Assembly: GCA_910588975.1 (NCBI GenBank)
Contig: CAJUSE010000009.1
Location: 1-64,000 of the forward strand
Length of the DNA: 64,000 nt
Direction of reading: 5' to 3'
Origin: an uncultured Oscillospiraceae bacterium
Lineage (GTDB): Bacteria; Bacillota; Clostridia; Oscillospirales; Oscillospiraceae
Position 1 is the first letter of the stretch, and each line of letters opens with the position of its first letter. The position numbers were made by a program, and so were the translations under genes. This document shows positions 17,194 to 25,902 of this stretch, piece after piece. The notes under the pieces were generated by a model. The model worked only from the letters and a program-made list of their open reading frames with translations, was not told the DNA's origin and did no database searches.

Positions 17194-18970
17194 GGTCGGG
17201 GCCCTCCACAGGCAGCTCCACCCGGACGGTCAGGCCGGGGCCCTCCCGGTCCAGGGCGGTGATCTCCCCCTGATGCTGGTCTACGATCTCCTTGGCGATG
17301 CTGAGGCCCAGTCCGGTACCGCCCGACTCCCGGGAGCGGGCCTTGTCCACCCGGTAGAACCGCTCGAAAATGCGGCCCCGGTCCCCGGCGGGGATGCCGA
17401 TGCCGTTGTCCTGGACCTCCAGCCAGACCCGGTCCCCGGTCCGGCCGGCCGAGACCCGGATCTCCCCGCCGTCGGGGGTATATTTGATGGCGTTGGACAC
17501 CACGTTCATCATCACCTGGGTGATCCGCTCCCGGTCGGCGGTGATCTGGGGCAGGTCGGGCTCCATGTCCAGCAGCAGGCTGTGGCTGTGGCGCTGGGCC
17601 TCCATGCGGTTGGCGTTGACCATGCTCTCCACCGCCTCGGCAAAGGAGAATTGGGCCAGGTTGAGCTCGCTGCGGCCCGAGTCGAACCGGGACAGGGTCA
17701 GCAGGTCCTGGACGATGTGGGTCATCCGGTCGGACTCGCTGAGGATGACATCCAGAAAGCTGCGCTCGGTGTCGGCGGGCAGCTCTCCGGCGTTGTCTAC
17801 CAGGGTCTCGGCATAGGAGCGGATGTTGGTCAGGGGGGTGCGCAGCTCGTGGGAGACGTTGGCCACGAACTCCTTGCGCATCTCTTCGGTCTTGTTGCGC
17901 TCGGTGACGTCGTGGATGACCACCAGCACGCCGGCCTGGTCGGGGTTGTCCCGGTCAAAGGGGGCCAGCAGCAGCTCCAGGCTCCGGCCGTCCCGCTCCC
18001 GGGCACCCTCCAGAAATTCGGTCTCGGCGTCAAAGACGGCCTCCAGAGAGGCAATGTCCCCGAAGAGCTGGGCGTAGTCCACCGTGCCGCCGATGGGCAG
18101 GGCGGTGCCCAGCATCTCCTCGGCGGCGGGGTTGGACTGGATGATCTCCCCCCGGCGGGAGAAGGCCACCACGCCGTCGGTCATGTGAAGGAAGAGGGTG
18201 TCCAGCTTGTTCCGCTCGCTCTCCACCTCCTGAAGGGTGTTTTTCAGCTGGCCTGCCATGGAGTTGAAGGTGGAGGTGAGGACCCCGATCTCGTCCCGGG
18301 AGTCCACCTCGATCTTGTGGGAGAAGTCCCCCTCGGCCACCTCCTCGGCGCCCTCGGTGAGCCGCTGGATGGGGGTGATGAGGGTCTTGGACAGCAGGAA
18401 AGAGAGGAGCACCGAGATGGCGATGCCAAAGGCCAGGGCCTCCAGGATGAGGATGACCAGCTGGCTGGTGAGGCTCTGGACATTCTGCTTGGTGTCCTTG
18501 ATGTAGATGACGTAGTCCCGCCCGCCCCGGGTGATGGGGATGGCCACGTCCATGTAGTTGAGGGTGGCGTCCGATTTGTCCCCCACCTGGCCCAGCAGGG
18601 CGGAGGAGAGGTTGCGGGTGGTGGGCAGGCTGCCCCCCTCCCCGGCGCTCACCGACCCGGCCAGAAAGGCCCCGGTGGTCCCGTCCAGCACATAGTAGTT
18701 CCGGGTCTGGCCGTCTACGCCCAGGTTGCCGGTGTAGGTGCGCAGCATCTGCTGGATGCGCTCGGCCCCATCCTCCTCGTCCGCCCCGGCGCTCTGAAGG
18801 TCGTGCATGAACTCCACGTCGTTCTGAAAGACCTCCTGCATCTGGGAGTAGAACTGGTTGAGGTAGAACCCAGATACCGAGTTGACCAGAAACGCCCCCA
18901 CCACCGTCATCAGCGAGACGATGAGGAGGGTCATAATGAGCATCAGCTTCATGTGCAGGCTTCGGAACAT
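17180..18970 (-). CDS. walK: WalK sensor histidine kinase
   Basis: WalK controls cell-wall metabolism with WalR. The 596-residue protein has the full order expected: membrane helix (about 8-30), extracytoplasmic sensor, second helix (about 180-203), HAMP (ITPIQRLTEGAEEVAEGDF), PAS domain (MTDGVVAFSRRGEIIQSN), HisKA with the phospho-acceptor in VSHELRTPLTNI, and HATPase_c with N, G1 and G2 boxes (NVVSNAIKYTP, VQDNGIGIP, GGTGLGLSIAKEI). AAGGGGG precedes the ATG. An unrelated membrane-protein gene lies between it and walR, which is not the usual arrangement. Confidence 0.95.
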   Translation of the reverse strand: MFRSLHMKLMLIMTLLIVSLMTVVGAFLVNSVSGFYLNQFYSQMQEVFQNDVEFMHDLQSAGADEEDGAERIQQMLRTYTGNLGVDGQTRNYYVLDGTTGAFLAGSVSAGEGGSLPTTRNLSSALLGQVGDKSDATLNYMDVAIPITRGGRDYVIYIKDTKQNVQSLTSQLVILILEALAFGIAISVLLSFLLSKTLITPIQRLTEGAEEVAEGDFSHKIEVDSRDEIGVLTSTFNSMAGQLKNTLQEVESERNKLDTLFLHMTDGVVAFSRRGEIIQSNPAAEEMLGTALPIGGTVDYAQLFGDIASLEAVFDAETEFLEGARERDGRSLELLLAPFDRDNPDQAGVLVVIHDVTERNKTEEMRKEFVANVSHELRTPLTNIRSYAETLVDNAGELPADTERSFLDVILSESDRMTHIVQDLLTLSRFDSGRSELNLAQFSFAEAVESMVNANRMEAQRHSHSLLLDMEPDLPQITADRERITQVMMNVVSNAIKYTPDGGEIRVSAGRTGDRVWLEVQDNGIGIPAGDRGRIFERFYRVDKARSRESGGTGLGLSIAKEIVDQHQGEITALDREGPGLTVRVELPVEGPDHGRA

Positions 18971-19045
18971 GGGTCAACCCCCTTGCCGAGATGTATCGTA
19001 GAAGTCAAAGCGGGGCTGGCCCGCTCAAAATCAGGAAATACGGTG

Positions 19046-19999
19046 CTAAAAGATGCGGGAGAGGATCAATGTGGCCACACCGATGAAAACGACCAGGAGC
19101 ATGGGCAGAAAGGTGCAGATGGGCGGGACAAGGCGCATACGCTTGAGCCGCCGAAGCTCCCGCTGCTCCTCGGGGGACAGGGCACCGCTGTACTCCAGGC
19201 TTTCCAGCTTCCAGGAGGCGGGGAGGAACAGGGTGGAGGCGATCCACAGCGCCGCCATGGGAAAGATAAGGGCGAGGCCCTCCGGACGGGCAAAGATGAA
19301 GAGGATCACAAGCTCCCCCGCCAGAGACAAAAGGTAAATGGCGGCCATTGCGGTGTAGTAGATCTTCATGGTTTTCAGCCGCTTCTGCACGGGTTTGGAG
19401 GGCTTTGCCTTTCCTCTTACGGTCTGAATGGTCTCCAGCCAGAATTTTGTGGGCAGGGTCAGAAACAAGGTGCAGAAAAACAGAGCGATGATCTGGCTTG
19501 GAAGGTCATGCGGAAAATACCGAAGGAACATATACAGGCCAAAGCTGCCCCAAAATGTAAAGAAAATCAGAAAGGGGAGCATGGCCAGGAAATACCGTTT
19601 CTTTGCCCCCTCGTCCCCTTCGGTTTTACTCTCGGTGCGGCGGATCAGCAGCTCCCGGCTCCGGGGCTCAAAGAGGACCTGACCGCCCTCCTCCCGCAGC
19701 CAAATTTCCAAATCGGCCTGTTCGCCGGCGAGGGTACATTCCCCCTCCCACACCGCCCGGTAGGGGGAGCGGAGCAGGCCGCCGGGGGCGGAGTACCGCC
19801 CGCCCAGGGCAAAAACCCCGGCCATGGCCCCCAGATGGGACCGGGTGGCCGCCGGGGAAGCGCTGAGCCGCAGCTGCTCCAACCGCAGGATGAACTGCCG
19901 GGGCACCTGAACTTCTCCGGGCTGGACGGCCAGGCCGTCCACGGTGATGGAGATGACCTCGTCCTTGGAGCATCTGTTTTGAATGACCAGTGTGGGCAT
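19046..19999 (-). CDS. Unknown membrane protein inserted between walR and walK
   Basis: I do not recognise this 317-residue protein. Its first 130 residues are soluble and beta-rich (LVIQNRCSKDEVISITVDG; VWEGECTLAGEQADLEIWLR), resembling a domain that describes a small polypeptide ligand or PilZ-like binding module, but this is not assignable. From about residue 137 there are four hydrophobic segments (roughly 137-160, 168-188, 218-260, 290-314). A 50-residue charged loop (PEEQRELRRLKRMR) precedes the last helix. AGGAG lies nine bases before the ATG. It is in the same direction as walR and walK, 36 bases after walR, so it is cotranscribed with them. Confidence 0.72.
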   Translation of the reverse strand: MPTLVIQNRCSKDEVISITVDGLAVQPGEVQVPRQFILRLEQLRLSASPAATRSHLGAMAGVFALGGRYSAPGGLLRSPYRAVWEGECTLAGEQADLEIWLREEGGQVLFEPRSRELLIRRTESKTEGDEGAKKRYFLAMLPFLIFFTFWGSFGLYMFLRYFPHDLPSQIIALFFCTLFLTLPTKFWLETIQTVRGKAKPSKPVQKRLKTMKIYYTAMAAIYLLSLAGELVILFIFARPEGLALIFPMAALWIASTLFLPASWKLESLEYSGALSPEEQRELRRLKRMRLVPPICTFLPMLLVVFIGVATLILSRIF

Positions 20000-20035
20000 G
20001 GGGCATCGCTCCTATGCTTCAGATGGGCGGCAAAA

Positions 20036-20749
20036 TCACTCGGTCCGGAAGAGATAGCCCAACCCTCGGCGTGTGATGATGAACTTGGGGTTGGCGGGGT
20101 CGTCCTCCACCTTTTCCCGGAGCCGCCGGACGGCCACGTCCACCGCCCGCACATCGCCCACGTAGCCCTCGTAGTTCCAGACGTGCTCCATGAGGGCCTC
20201 CCGGGAAAAGACCTGCTCGGGCTGGGCGGCCATGTAGCGGAGCAGCTCAAACTCCCGCTGGGTCAGGTCCAGGGCGGCGCCGTCCTTGAAGGCCATGAGC
20301 AGGGCGCTGTCCACCAGAATGCGGCCCCGGACCATCCGGTCCCCGCTCTCCTCGGTGGGGGCGGTGGGCTGGGCGGAGAGCATCTCGGTGCGGCGGATGT
20401 TGGCCTTTACCCGGGCCAGCAGCTCCCGCATGGAGAAGGGCTTGGTGATATAGTCGTCTGCCCCCAGCTCCAGGCCCAGGACCTTGTCACTCTCCTCCTC
20501 CCGGGCGGTGAGCATGATGATGGGGGTGGAGCGGTTGCGCTCCCGCACCGACCGGCACACGTCAAAGCCGTCCATTTTGGGCAGCATCAGATCCAGCAGG
20601 ATGAGGTCGGGGTTCTCCTCCAGGGCCAGGCGCAGCCCGGTCTCCCCGTCGTAGGCCTCCAGGGTGTCATAGCCCTCCCTGCTCAGGTTGAAGGAGAGGA
20701 TGTCCACAATATTCTTTTCGTCTTCGACAATGAGGATCTTCTTGCTCAT
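20036..20749 (-). CDS. walR: WalR response regulator (OmpR family)
   Basis: The 237-residue regulator has a receiver domain with the phospho-acceptor in LILLDLMLPKMDG and the conserved MLTAREEESDK and KPFSMRELLARV. An OmpR/PhoB winged helix follows, with LTQREFELLRYMAAQP and VDVAVRRLREKVEDDP. WalR is the essential regulator of peptidoglycan hydrolases and surface genes in Firmicutes. Its ATG overlaps the stop of the upstream Nudix gene by four bases. The neighbours walK, yycH and yycI confirm the identity. Confidence 0.95.
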   Translation of the reverse strand: MSKKILIVEDEKNIVDILSFNLSREGYDTLEAYDGETGLRLALEENPDLILLDLMLPKMDGFDVCRSVRERNRSTPIIMLTAREEESDKVLGLELGADDYITKPFSMRELLARVKANIRRTEMLSAQPTAPTEESGDRMVRGRILVDSALLMAFKDGAALDLTQREFELLRYMAAQPEQVFSREALMEHVWNYEGYVGDVRAVDVAVRRLREKVEDDPANPKFIITRRGLGYLFRTE

Positions 20750-21300
20750 TTGTCCTCGCCTGCCTCTCTCTTTAGGTATTCCCGGGCCTTCAAAATACAG
20801 GCCACGGTCTTGGCGTCCTCCAGCTCCCCCGCCATCACCCGCTCATAGAGGGTGTCAAAGGGGGCGCAGCAAATTTCCAGAAATTCGTCCTCGTCAGGGT
20901 GCGTCTGACCGAACTGCAGGTCCCGGGCCAGGTACATATGCAGCCGCTCGGTGCAGAAGCCGGGGGAGAGGAGCAGGCAGCCCAGATAGATGAACTCCCC
21001 CGGGGTGGCTCCGATCTCCTCGCTCAGCTCCCGCAGCCCGGCCAGCCGGTGGTCCTCCGGGCCGTCCAGCTTGCCGGCGGGCAGCTCCTCGGTGACACGG
21101 CCGAAGGGGTAGCGAAACTGCCGGACGGTGTAGACCTTCCCGTCTTTGGTAAGGGGCAGCACGCACACCCCACCGGGGTGCTCCACCACCTCACGGCCGG
21201 CCAGGGCGCCGTTTTCCAGCCGGGCCACGTCCTGCCGCAGGGTGACGATCCTGCCCCGGAAGAGGGTCTTGCTCTCCACAGTCTCCTCAAACAGCTTCAA
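20746..21300 (-). CDS. Nudix hydrolase (ADP-ribose pyrophosphatase-like)
   Basis: The product hydrolyses a nucleoside diphosphate linked to another moiety, most likely ADP-ribose. The Nudix box is complete: GKLDGPEDHRLAGLRELSEE followed by IG. The upstream AGKLD and downstream PGF(C)TERLHMYLA fit the ADP-ribose branch. I place the start at the TTG at 21300, which has GAGGTGG seven bases before it and gives the usual MKLFEETV opening. An in-frame ATG at 21315 would add five residues but lacks a ribosome site. It is the first gene of the wal operon and is coupled to walR by an ATGA overlap, an unusual partner. Confidence 0.9.
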   Translation of the reverse strand: MKLFEETVESKTLFRGRIVTLRQDVARLENGALAGREVVEHPGGVCVLPLTKDGKVYTVRQFRYPFGRVTEELPAGKLDGPEDHRLAGLRELSEEIGATPGEFIYLGCLLLSPGFCTERLHMYLARDLQFGQTHPDEDEFLEICCAPFDTLYERVMAGELEDAKTVACILKAREYLKREAGEDK

Positions 21301-21391
21301 GGCATACCACCTCATTTTAAGGGTATTTACCTGTAGTATACCACAAAATATGGCGTTGCGCTACCCACTTTTTGGGGAAAGAAGGAGGAAA

Positions 21392-21426
21392 AAAGGACGT
21401 CCGGAGCAGGCTCCGAACGTCCTTTG
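21392..21426 (-). terminator. Terminator of the trk operon
   Basis: A hairpin of about 15 bp (one mismatch) with a 3-base loop is followed by TTTTTTCC on the minus strand, just after the trkH stop. Confidence 0.85.
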
Positions 21427-21434
21427 ATTTTGCG

Positions 21435-22898
21435 TTATCCCGCCTTGCGCCAGGTGTGGGGGGAGAGGAGGATGAGCAGGGGGAAGATCTCCAGCCGGCC
21501 CAGCAGCATATCCACCATGAGGGTGCATTTGGCAGAGGTGGAGAATACGGAATAGTTGCCTGTGGGACCTACCAGATCCAGGCCGGGGCCAATGTTGTTC
21601 AGGCAGGCCATGACGGCGGTCATGTTGGTCTCCAGGCTCAGCCGGTCCAGGGAGAGGATGAGAAAGGAGACCACCAGAATGAAGCCATAGGCCACCAGGT
21701 AGCCGTAGAGGCCCTGCATGGTGGACTCCTCCACCCGGCGGCCATCCATGCGGATGAGGTTGACGCTGCGGGGGTGGAGAGATTGCTTGATGGTGGCCTT
21801 CAGGCTCTTGCCCAGCAGCAGCATCCGGGCGCACTTCATCCCTCCGCCGGTGCTGCCGGCGCAGGCGCCCACGGCCATGAGGATCACCAGAATGCTCCGG
21901 GCCAGCTGGGGCCAGAGGTTGAAGTCTGCCGTGGCGAAGCCGGTGGTGGTCATAACGCTGGACACGGCGAAGGAGGCGTCGTGAAAGGCCTGGCCCACAT
22001 GGCCGCTGTATGCAGGCAGGGACAAAATGTCCACAGTGATGATGGCCATGGCCCCCAGCATGATGGACAGGTAGGCCCACAGCTCCTCGCTGTGAAACAC
22101 GTCCTTTACCTTGCCCAGCAGCAGGAAGAAATAGAGGTTGAAGTTGACCCCAAAGAGGGCCATAAAGACGGTACACACCGACTGGATGTAGGGGGAGTAG
22201 CCCGCCATGGAGTCATTTTTAATGCCGAAGCCGCCGGTGCCGGCGGTGCCGAAGGCGGTGCACAAAGCATCAAAGAGGGGCATTTTGCCCAGCAGCAGGA
22301 AGATCACGTCCAGCACGGTGAGGGCGATGTAGAGCAGGTAGAGGATGCCGGCGGTCTGGCGCATTTTGGGCACCAGCTTGCCCACGCTGGGGCCGGGGCT
22401 CTCGGCCCGGAGGATGTGGACGCTGTATCCCCCCTGCTTGCCCATGGGGACGATGGCCAGCAGGAACACCAGGATGCCCATGCCCCCCAGCCAGTGGGTG
22501 AAGGAGCGCCAGAAGAGCATCCCCCGGCTGAGCCCCTCCACGTTGGTGAGGATGGAGGCGCCGGTGGTGGTGAAGCCCGAGATGGTTTCGAAGAGAGCGT
22601 CTACGTAGCTGGGGATCTCCCCGGAAAACCAGAAGGGGAGGGCACCCATGACCGACAGGACCACCCAGCCCAGGGAGACGATGAGAAAGCCTTCCCGGGC
22701 GTAGAAGTCCCGCTTGGCGTTGCGGCACAGGCCCAGCAGGGCCAGCCCCAGGACCAGGCACAGGGCGATGGTGAGGGTGAAGGCCCCCAGCGCCCGGCCC
22801 TCGCCGTCCATCCAGGACAGCAGGGCAGGGGGGAGGAGAAAGGCCCCCTCCAGCAGCAGCAGGAAGGCCATGAGCCTCCCGATGATCTTGTGATTCAT
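21435..22898 (-). CDS. trkH: Potassium uptake protein TrkH/KtrB family
   Basis: This 487-residue channel-like subunit of a Trk/Ktr potassium transporter has many membrane spans. Filter-type pore loops with glycine include SGFTTTGASIL, FGTAGTGGFGI, SVMTTTGFATADF and NNIGPGLDLVGPTGNY. The protein would conduct potassium and be gated by the nucleotide-binding TrkA encoded 12 bases upstream in the same operon. Length and pore-loop count match the TrkH group. Confidence 0.95.
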   Translation of the reverse strand: MNHKIIGRLMAFLLLLEGAFLLPPALLSWMDGEGRALGAFTLTIALCLVLGLALLGLCRNAKRDFYAREGFLIVSLGWVVLSVMGALPFWFSGEIPSYVDALFETISGFTTTGASILTNVEGLSRGMLFWRSFTHWLGGMGILVFLLAIVPMGKQGGYSVHILRAESPGPSVGKLVPKMRQTAGILYLLYIALTVLDVIFLLLGKMPLFDALCTAFGTAGTGGFGIKNDSMAGYSPYIQSVCTVFMALFGVNFNLYFFLLLGKVKDVFHSEELWAYLSIMLGAMAIITVDILSLPAYSGHVGQAFHDASFAVSSVMTTTGFATADFNLWPQLARSILVILMAVGACAGSTGGGMKCARMLLLGKSLKATIKQSLHPRSVNLIRMDGRRVEESTMQGLYGYLVAYGFILVVSFLILSLDRLSLETNMTAVMACLNNIGPGLDLVGPTGNYSVFSTSAKCTLMVDMLLGRLEIFPLLILLSPHTWRKAG

Positions 22899-22910
22899 GG
22901 CGCTTCCCCC

Positions 22911-24275
22911 TCAGTCGGCAAAGATGTCGTTGATGTCGCTGATGGTGTGCTCGCCGGCGGTGACAACGATGACGGTGTCTCCGGCGGCAAAGCTGCTGTC
23001 GCCCCGGGGGATGGTGGTCCTGCCGGCATGGGTGATGCAGGAGACCAGGATGCCCGGCTTCAGGGGGATGTCCATGAGCTTTTCTCCCCGGTGGCGGGTG
23101 GCCGTGGTGGCCAGGAACTCCAGGGCCTCCACCTGGCCGTCCACAATGGTGTGCAGGGCCAGCATATTGGCCATGCCGCTGGCGGTGGACATGCCCCGGA
23201 CGTACCGGGCGATGAGGGAGCGGGAGATGCCCTTGGGGCTGATGATGGAGCCGATGCCCGCCTGGCGGAACAGGTCGGTGTACTCCATGCGGTCCACCTT
23301 GGTGATGACCTTGCCCACTCCGTTGCGGTTGGCCAGCATGGAGAGGATCAGGTTCTCCTCGTCCATGCCGGTGAGGGTGATGACGGCGTCGTAGGTGTCA
23401 AAGCCCTCGGAGGAGAGCACATCCTGGCGGGAGCCGTCGGCCTCGATGATGAGGGCCTGGGGGAGCAGCTCGGCAAGCTCCAGACAGCGCTGGTGGTCCC
23501 GCTCGATGATCTTCACGGCCATGCCGCTGTCCAGGCACCGGCGGGCCAGATAGAGGGCGATGCGGGAGCCGCCGATGATGAGCAGGCTCCTGACCCGCTT
23601 CTCCTCCAGCCCCAGGTTGCGCACCAGGGTGGTGAGACTGCCGATGCCGGCGGTGACAAAGAGGGTGTCCCCCTCCTGAATGGTAAAGGTGCCCGAGGGG
23701 ACGTGGATGCCGTCCTCCCGCTGGACGGCGCAGACCAGCACGCTGACCTTGGCGATCTCGTAGAGTTTGCTCAGGGGGATGCCGCAGAGCTTGGAGCCCT
23801 TCTCCACCGGCACGCCCACAATCTCCACCCGGCCCTGGGCGAAGGGCTCCCGCTTGAGGAAGGAGGGGAACTGGAGCAGCTGATAGGCCTCCTGGGCGGC
23901 GGCCTGCTCGGGGTTCACCGTCATGCTCAGGCCCAGCTCCTCCCGCAGGTCGTTGACCTGGTCGGTGTACTCCGGGTTGCGGATGCGGGCGATGGTGTGC
24001 TTTACCCCCAGCTTTTTGGCGGTGAAGCAGGTGAGCAGGTTCAGCTCGTCCAGGCTGGTGGCGGCGATGAGCAGCTCGGCCTCCTCCGCCCCTGCCTGGC
24101 GCAGGATGGCCATAGAGGCCCCGTTGCCGATGACCCCCATCACGTCCAGCCGCTCGGCGGTGGTGTTGACGGCCAGGGGGTCGCTGTCTACAATGGTGAT
24201 GTTGTGGCCCTCGGCAGAGAGCTGCTCAGTGAGGGCAGAGCCCACCTTGCCGGCGCCTACAATGATGATGTTCAT
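22911..24275 (-). CDS. trkA: Trk potassium transporter regulatory subunit TrkA
   Basis: The 454-residue protein has two tandem RCK units, each with a Rossmann N-domain and a C-domain. The first nucleotide site is IIIVGAGKVGSALTEQL, and the second begins SLLIIGGSRIALYLARRCL with acidic residues after the second strand. The duplicated form is typical of TrkA (KtrA has one). It gates TrkH in response to NAD(H) or ATP/ADP. A strong promoter and a 33-base hairpin lie in its leader. Confidence 0.95.
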   Translation of the reverse strand: MNIIIVGAGKVGSALTEQLSAEGHNITIVDSDPLAVNTTAERLDVMGVIGNGASMAILRQAGAEEAELLIAATSLDELNLLTCFTAKKLGVKHTIARIRNPEYTDQVNDLREELGLSMTVNPEQAAAQEAYQLLQFPSFLKREPFAQGRVEIVGVPVEKGSKLCGIPLSKLYEIAKVSVLVCAVQREDGIHVPSGTFTIQEGDTLFVTAGIGSLTTLVRNLGLEEKRVRSLLIIGGSRIALYLARRCLDSGMAVKIIERDHQRCLELAELLPQALIIEADGSRQDVLSSEGFDTYDAVITLTGMDEENLILSMLANRNGVGKVITKVDRMEYTDLFRQAGIGSIISPKGISRSLIARYVRGMSTASGMANMLALHTIVDGQVEALEFLATTATRHRGEKLMDIPLKPGILVSCITHAGRTTIPRGDSSFAAGDTVIVVTAGEHTISDINDIFAD

Positions 24276-24309
24276 AGATGTTCACCCTTTAAGGTCATTT
24301 TTCACGGGC

Positions 24310-24342
24310 TTGTACCTCTGCCCTGACAGAGCGGAGGTACAA
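24310..24342 (-). promoter_or_regulatory. Hairpin at the 5' end of the trkA leader
   Basis: TTGTACCTC pairs perfectly with GAGGTACAA across 15 bases (24310-24342). It begins almost at the predicted transcription start, so it may be a stabilising 5' stem-loop. It is far too short to be a c-di-AMP (ydaO) riboswitch. Confidence 0.5.
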
Positions 24343-24348
24343 CATAAC

Positions 24349-24377
24349 ATTATACCAATTTCTCCCCCCGCTTGCAA
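24349..24377 (-). promoter_or_regulatory. Sigma-A promoter of the trkA-trkH operon
   Basis: Minus-strand TTGCAA (24372-24377), 17-base spacer and TATAAT (24349-24354). Confidence 0.8.
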
Positions 24378-24428
24378 GTAGAGAAACGGGAGGGGCCGCC
24401 GGGGGTCAAAAGAGAAGGGCGGGGTGCC

Positions 24429-24545
24429 ATGCACCCCGCCCCTGGCAGGCCGGTTGGTCGAGACAGAAGAACCGTCCCCTTGTCCTCAATGCACCCCGCC
24501 CCTGGCAGGTTGGTTGGCCGAGACAGAAGAACCGTTCCTTTGTCT
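24429..24545. repeat. Two tandem copies of a 60-base unit
   Basis: Bases 24429-24485 and 24489-24545 are nearly identical at a spacing of exactly 60, each starting ATGCACCCCGCCCCTGGCAG and ending in the phrase AGAACCGT(C/T)CC(C/T)TTGTC. Only about four positions differ. No frame is shared with a gene. The unit looks like a dispersed intergenic repeat. Confidence 0.8.
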
Positions 24546-24546
24546 G

Positions 24547-24774
24547 TTACTCTTCCTTATTGAAATATTCAATACATAAAATAACGGCTCCCCAAATAAA
24601 TGTTGCAAGGAAGAAAAGGGTCGGAAGTATTAACCTCTTTGCTTTCAGATTGGTGATAAGCCATCCCGAAATCTCAACGTAGGAGACGGGATTTGTCAAA
24701 ATGACAAAGGCAAATAGGATTAACCAAGCAGTAGAAATCAAAGTAATGACAGCACCGATGAAAGTTTTTTTCAT
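24547..24774 (-). CDS. Small two-helix membrane protein, unknown
   Basis: The 75-residue product has two long hydrophobic helices (about residues 5-28 and 48-68) and a Lys-rich N-terminus, closing in a charged YFNKEE. GAGGTG lies eight bases before the ATG. Base composition is clearly more AT-rich than the flanking trk and RNase J genes. It follows the secreted-protein gene at 24844 in the same direction, 69 bases after it, so they may be cotranscribed. No family is recognised. Confidence 0.6.
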   Translation of the reverse strand: MKKTFIGAVITLISTAWLILFAFVILTNPVSYVEISGWLITNLKAKRLILPTLFFLATFIWGAVILCIEYFNKEE

Positions 24775-24843
24775 CCAAACACCTCAAATCAATGCCAAAT
24801 GTGAAAGTAAAAAGTCCGTCCTCACACTATCCTATTTCTGGTC

Positions 24844-25644
24844 TTATCTTTTCATCACTTTGTATTCACCGTCAGCAGCACCATTCATTTTTGCGGGACA
24901 CCGTCCCCACACCATGTATGGTCCACTCGACTGAGTAAGGCCGGTTTCTGTATTGATTATCGTTTTAGTGACCTCCCCCAAAGTTTCATAATAAAGGGGA
25001 CGAAACGCAATGTAATATGTTCCAGGTTTGGTAATCGGCCACTCGGAACCAGTTTTCATGCTGGACTGTAGAGACCTGTTCCACGTAAAACTCGCCCCTC
25101 CTCGAATTTCATTTTTAATAGGGATAGAAATTGAAAGGCTCCCACCGAATTCGTCGCCTACTGTAATAGAATTTTCAACATACATCTTTCCTGGTAGATT
25201 GTCAGCGTCAAAAGTAGAAAGTGTAGACACTCTTTCCCAGTTCCCATAAGTTTCAAAGGAGACGTCTGTTTCTTTATACGAATATGTAGCAACATCTGCC
25301 CTCATGGGAGAAACTACGGCATCGCCCATAACGATAGGATCCACATTTTCGACAACAAGATGTTTGTTTTCCATCTGCCTTTTGTTTTCTTCAGCAGCGT
25401 ACTCTACCAAATCGACTTCCGAAAGTTCTCCATCACTATTATAACGAAATACAGCAACAACGTTCTCGCCAGTAAGTGAATCTTCCAAATACACAGAGCC
25501 ATCATCGTTGTACCTGACCAGTAGTTCTCCGTTAGAACTACTGACATTATTATCAGCTACAGGCGGTTCGTTGGCGTATGCGGTTGCCGCTAAGCTTACA
25601 ATCATAGACAGCATAAGAGTTATGGATATGAGTTTTCTTTTCAT
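24844..25644 (-). CDS. Secreted protein of unknown function, AT-rich gene
   Basis: The 266-residue product has a signal peptide (MKRKLISITLMLSMIVSLA..., cleavage likely after TAYA-N). The mature part begins with a hydrophilic region carrying a repeated-strand pattern (GSVYLEDSLTGENVVAVFRY). The C-terminal half contains SIPIKNEIRGGASFTW and ends GEYKVMKR, consistent with an all-beta extracellular domain. I cannot assign a family. The ATG at 25644 is chosen because the signal peptide begins there; the longer frame from 25704 would hide it. The low GC content suggests transfer from another source. Confidence 0.7.
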   Translation of the reverse strand: MKRKLISITLMLSMIVSLAATAYANEPPVADNNVSSSNGELLVRYNDDGSVYLEDSLTGENVVAVFRYNSDGELSEVDLVEYAAEENKRQMENKHLVVENVDPIVMGDAVVSPMRADVATYSYKETDVSFETYGNWERVSTLSTFDADNLPGKMYVENSITVGDEFGGSLSISIPIKNEIRGGASFTWNRSLQSSMKTGSEWPITKPGTYYIAFRPLYYETLGEVTKTIINTETGLTQSSGPYMVWGRCPAKMNGAADGEYKVMKR

Positions 25645-25753
25645 TATTAACACAGCCTTTCTTTTTAAGATTTTAATTTCTTTGAACCAGGCGGAACAAC
25701 TCAAATCTGCATCGGACTCACCACTTTCTTTCTGTTTGTTTATGCCTAACTAA

Positions 25754-25782
25754 ACAATACCACAGCACAAATTTTTTGTCAA
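25754..25782 (-). promoter_or_regulatory. Promoter for the secreted-protein gene at 24844
   Basis: Minus-strand TTGACA (25777-25782), 17-base spacer and TATTGT (25754-25759). Confidence 0.6.
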
Positions 25783-25824
25783 TAACAAAATAGGAATAAA
25801 AATAAAAAATTTTTTATGGGGATA

Positions 25825-25871
25825 TTGATTTTTGAAAAAATGTATAGTAAGATAGAGCTACCCTATATAGG
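25825..25871 (+). promoter_or_regulatory. Promoter and possible operator of the PadR operon
   Basis: TTGATT (25825-25830), 17-base spacer and TAAGAT (25848-25853) are followed at the likely start site by the perfect palindrome CCTATATAGG (25862-25871). This could be a binding site for the encoded PadR protein; that link is inference. Confidence 0.45.
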
Positions 25872-25902
25872 AAGGCCCGGGCACGGGCAGAGGAAACTGA
25901 AT

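Noticed and set aside
24276..24360. c-di-AMP riboswitch before the potassium transporter genes
   Set aside because: These riboswitches exceed 100 bases with conserved blocks; only a 33-base hairpin is here.
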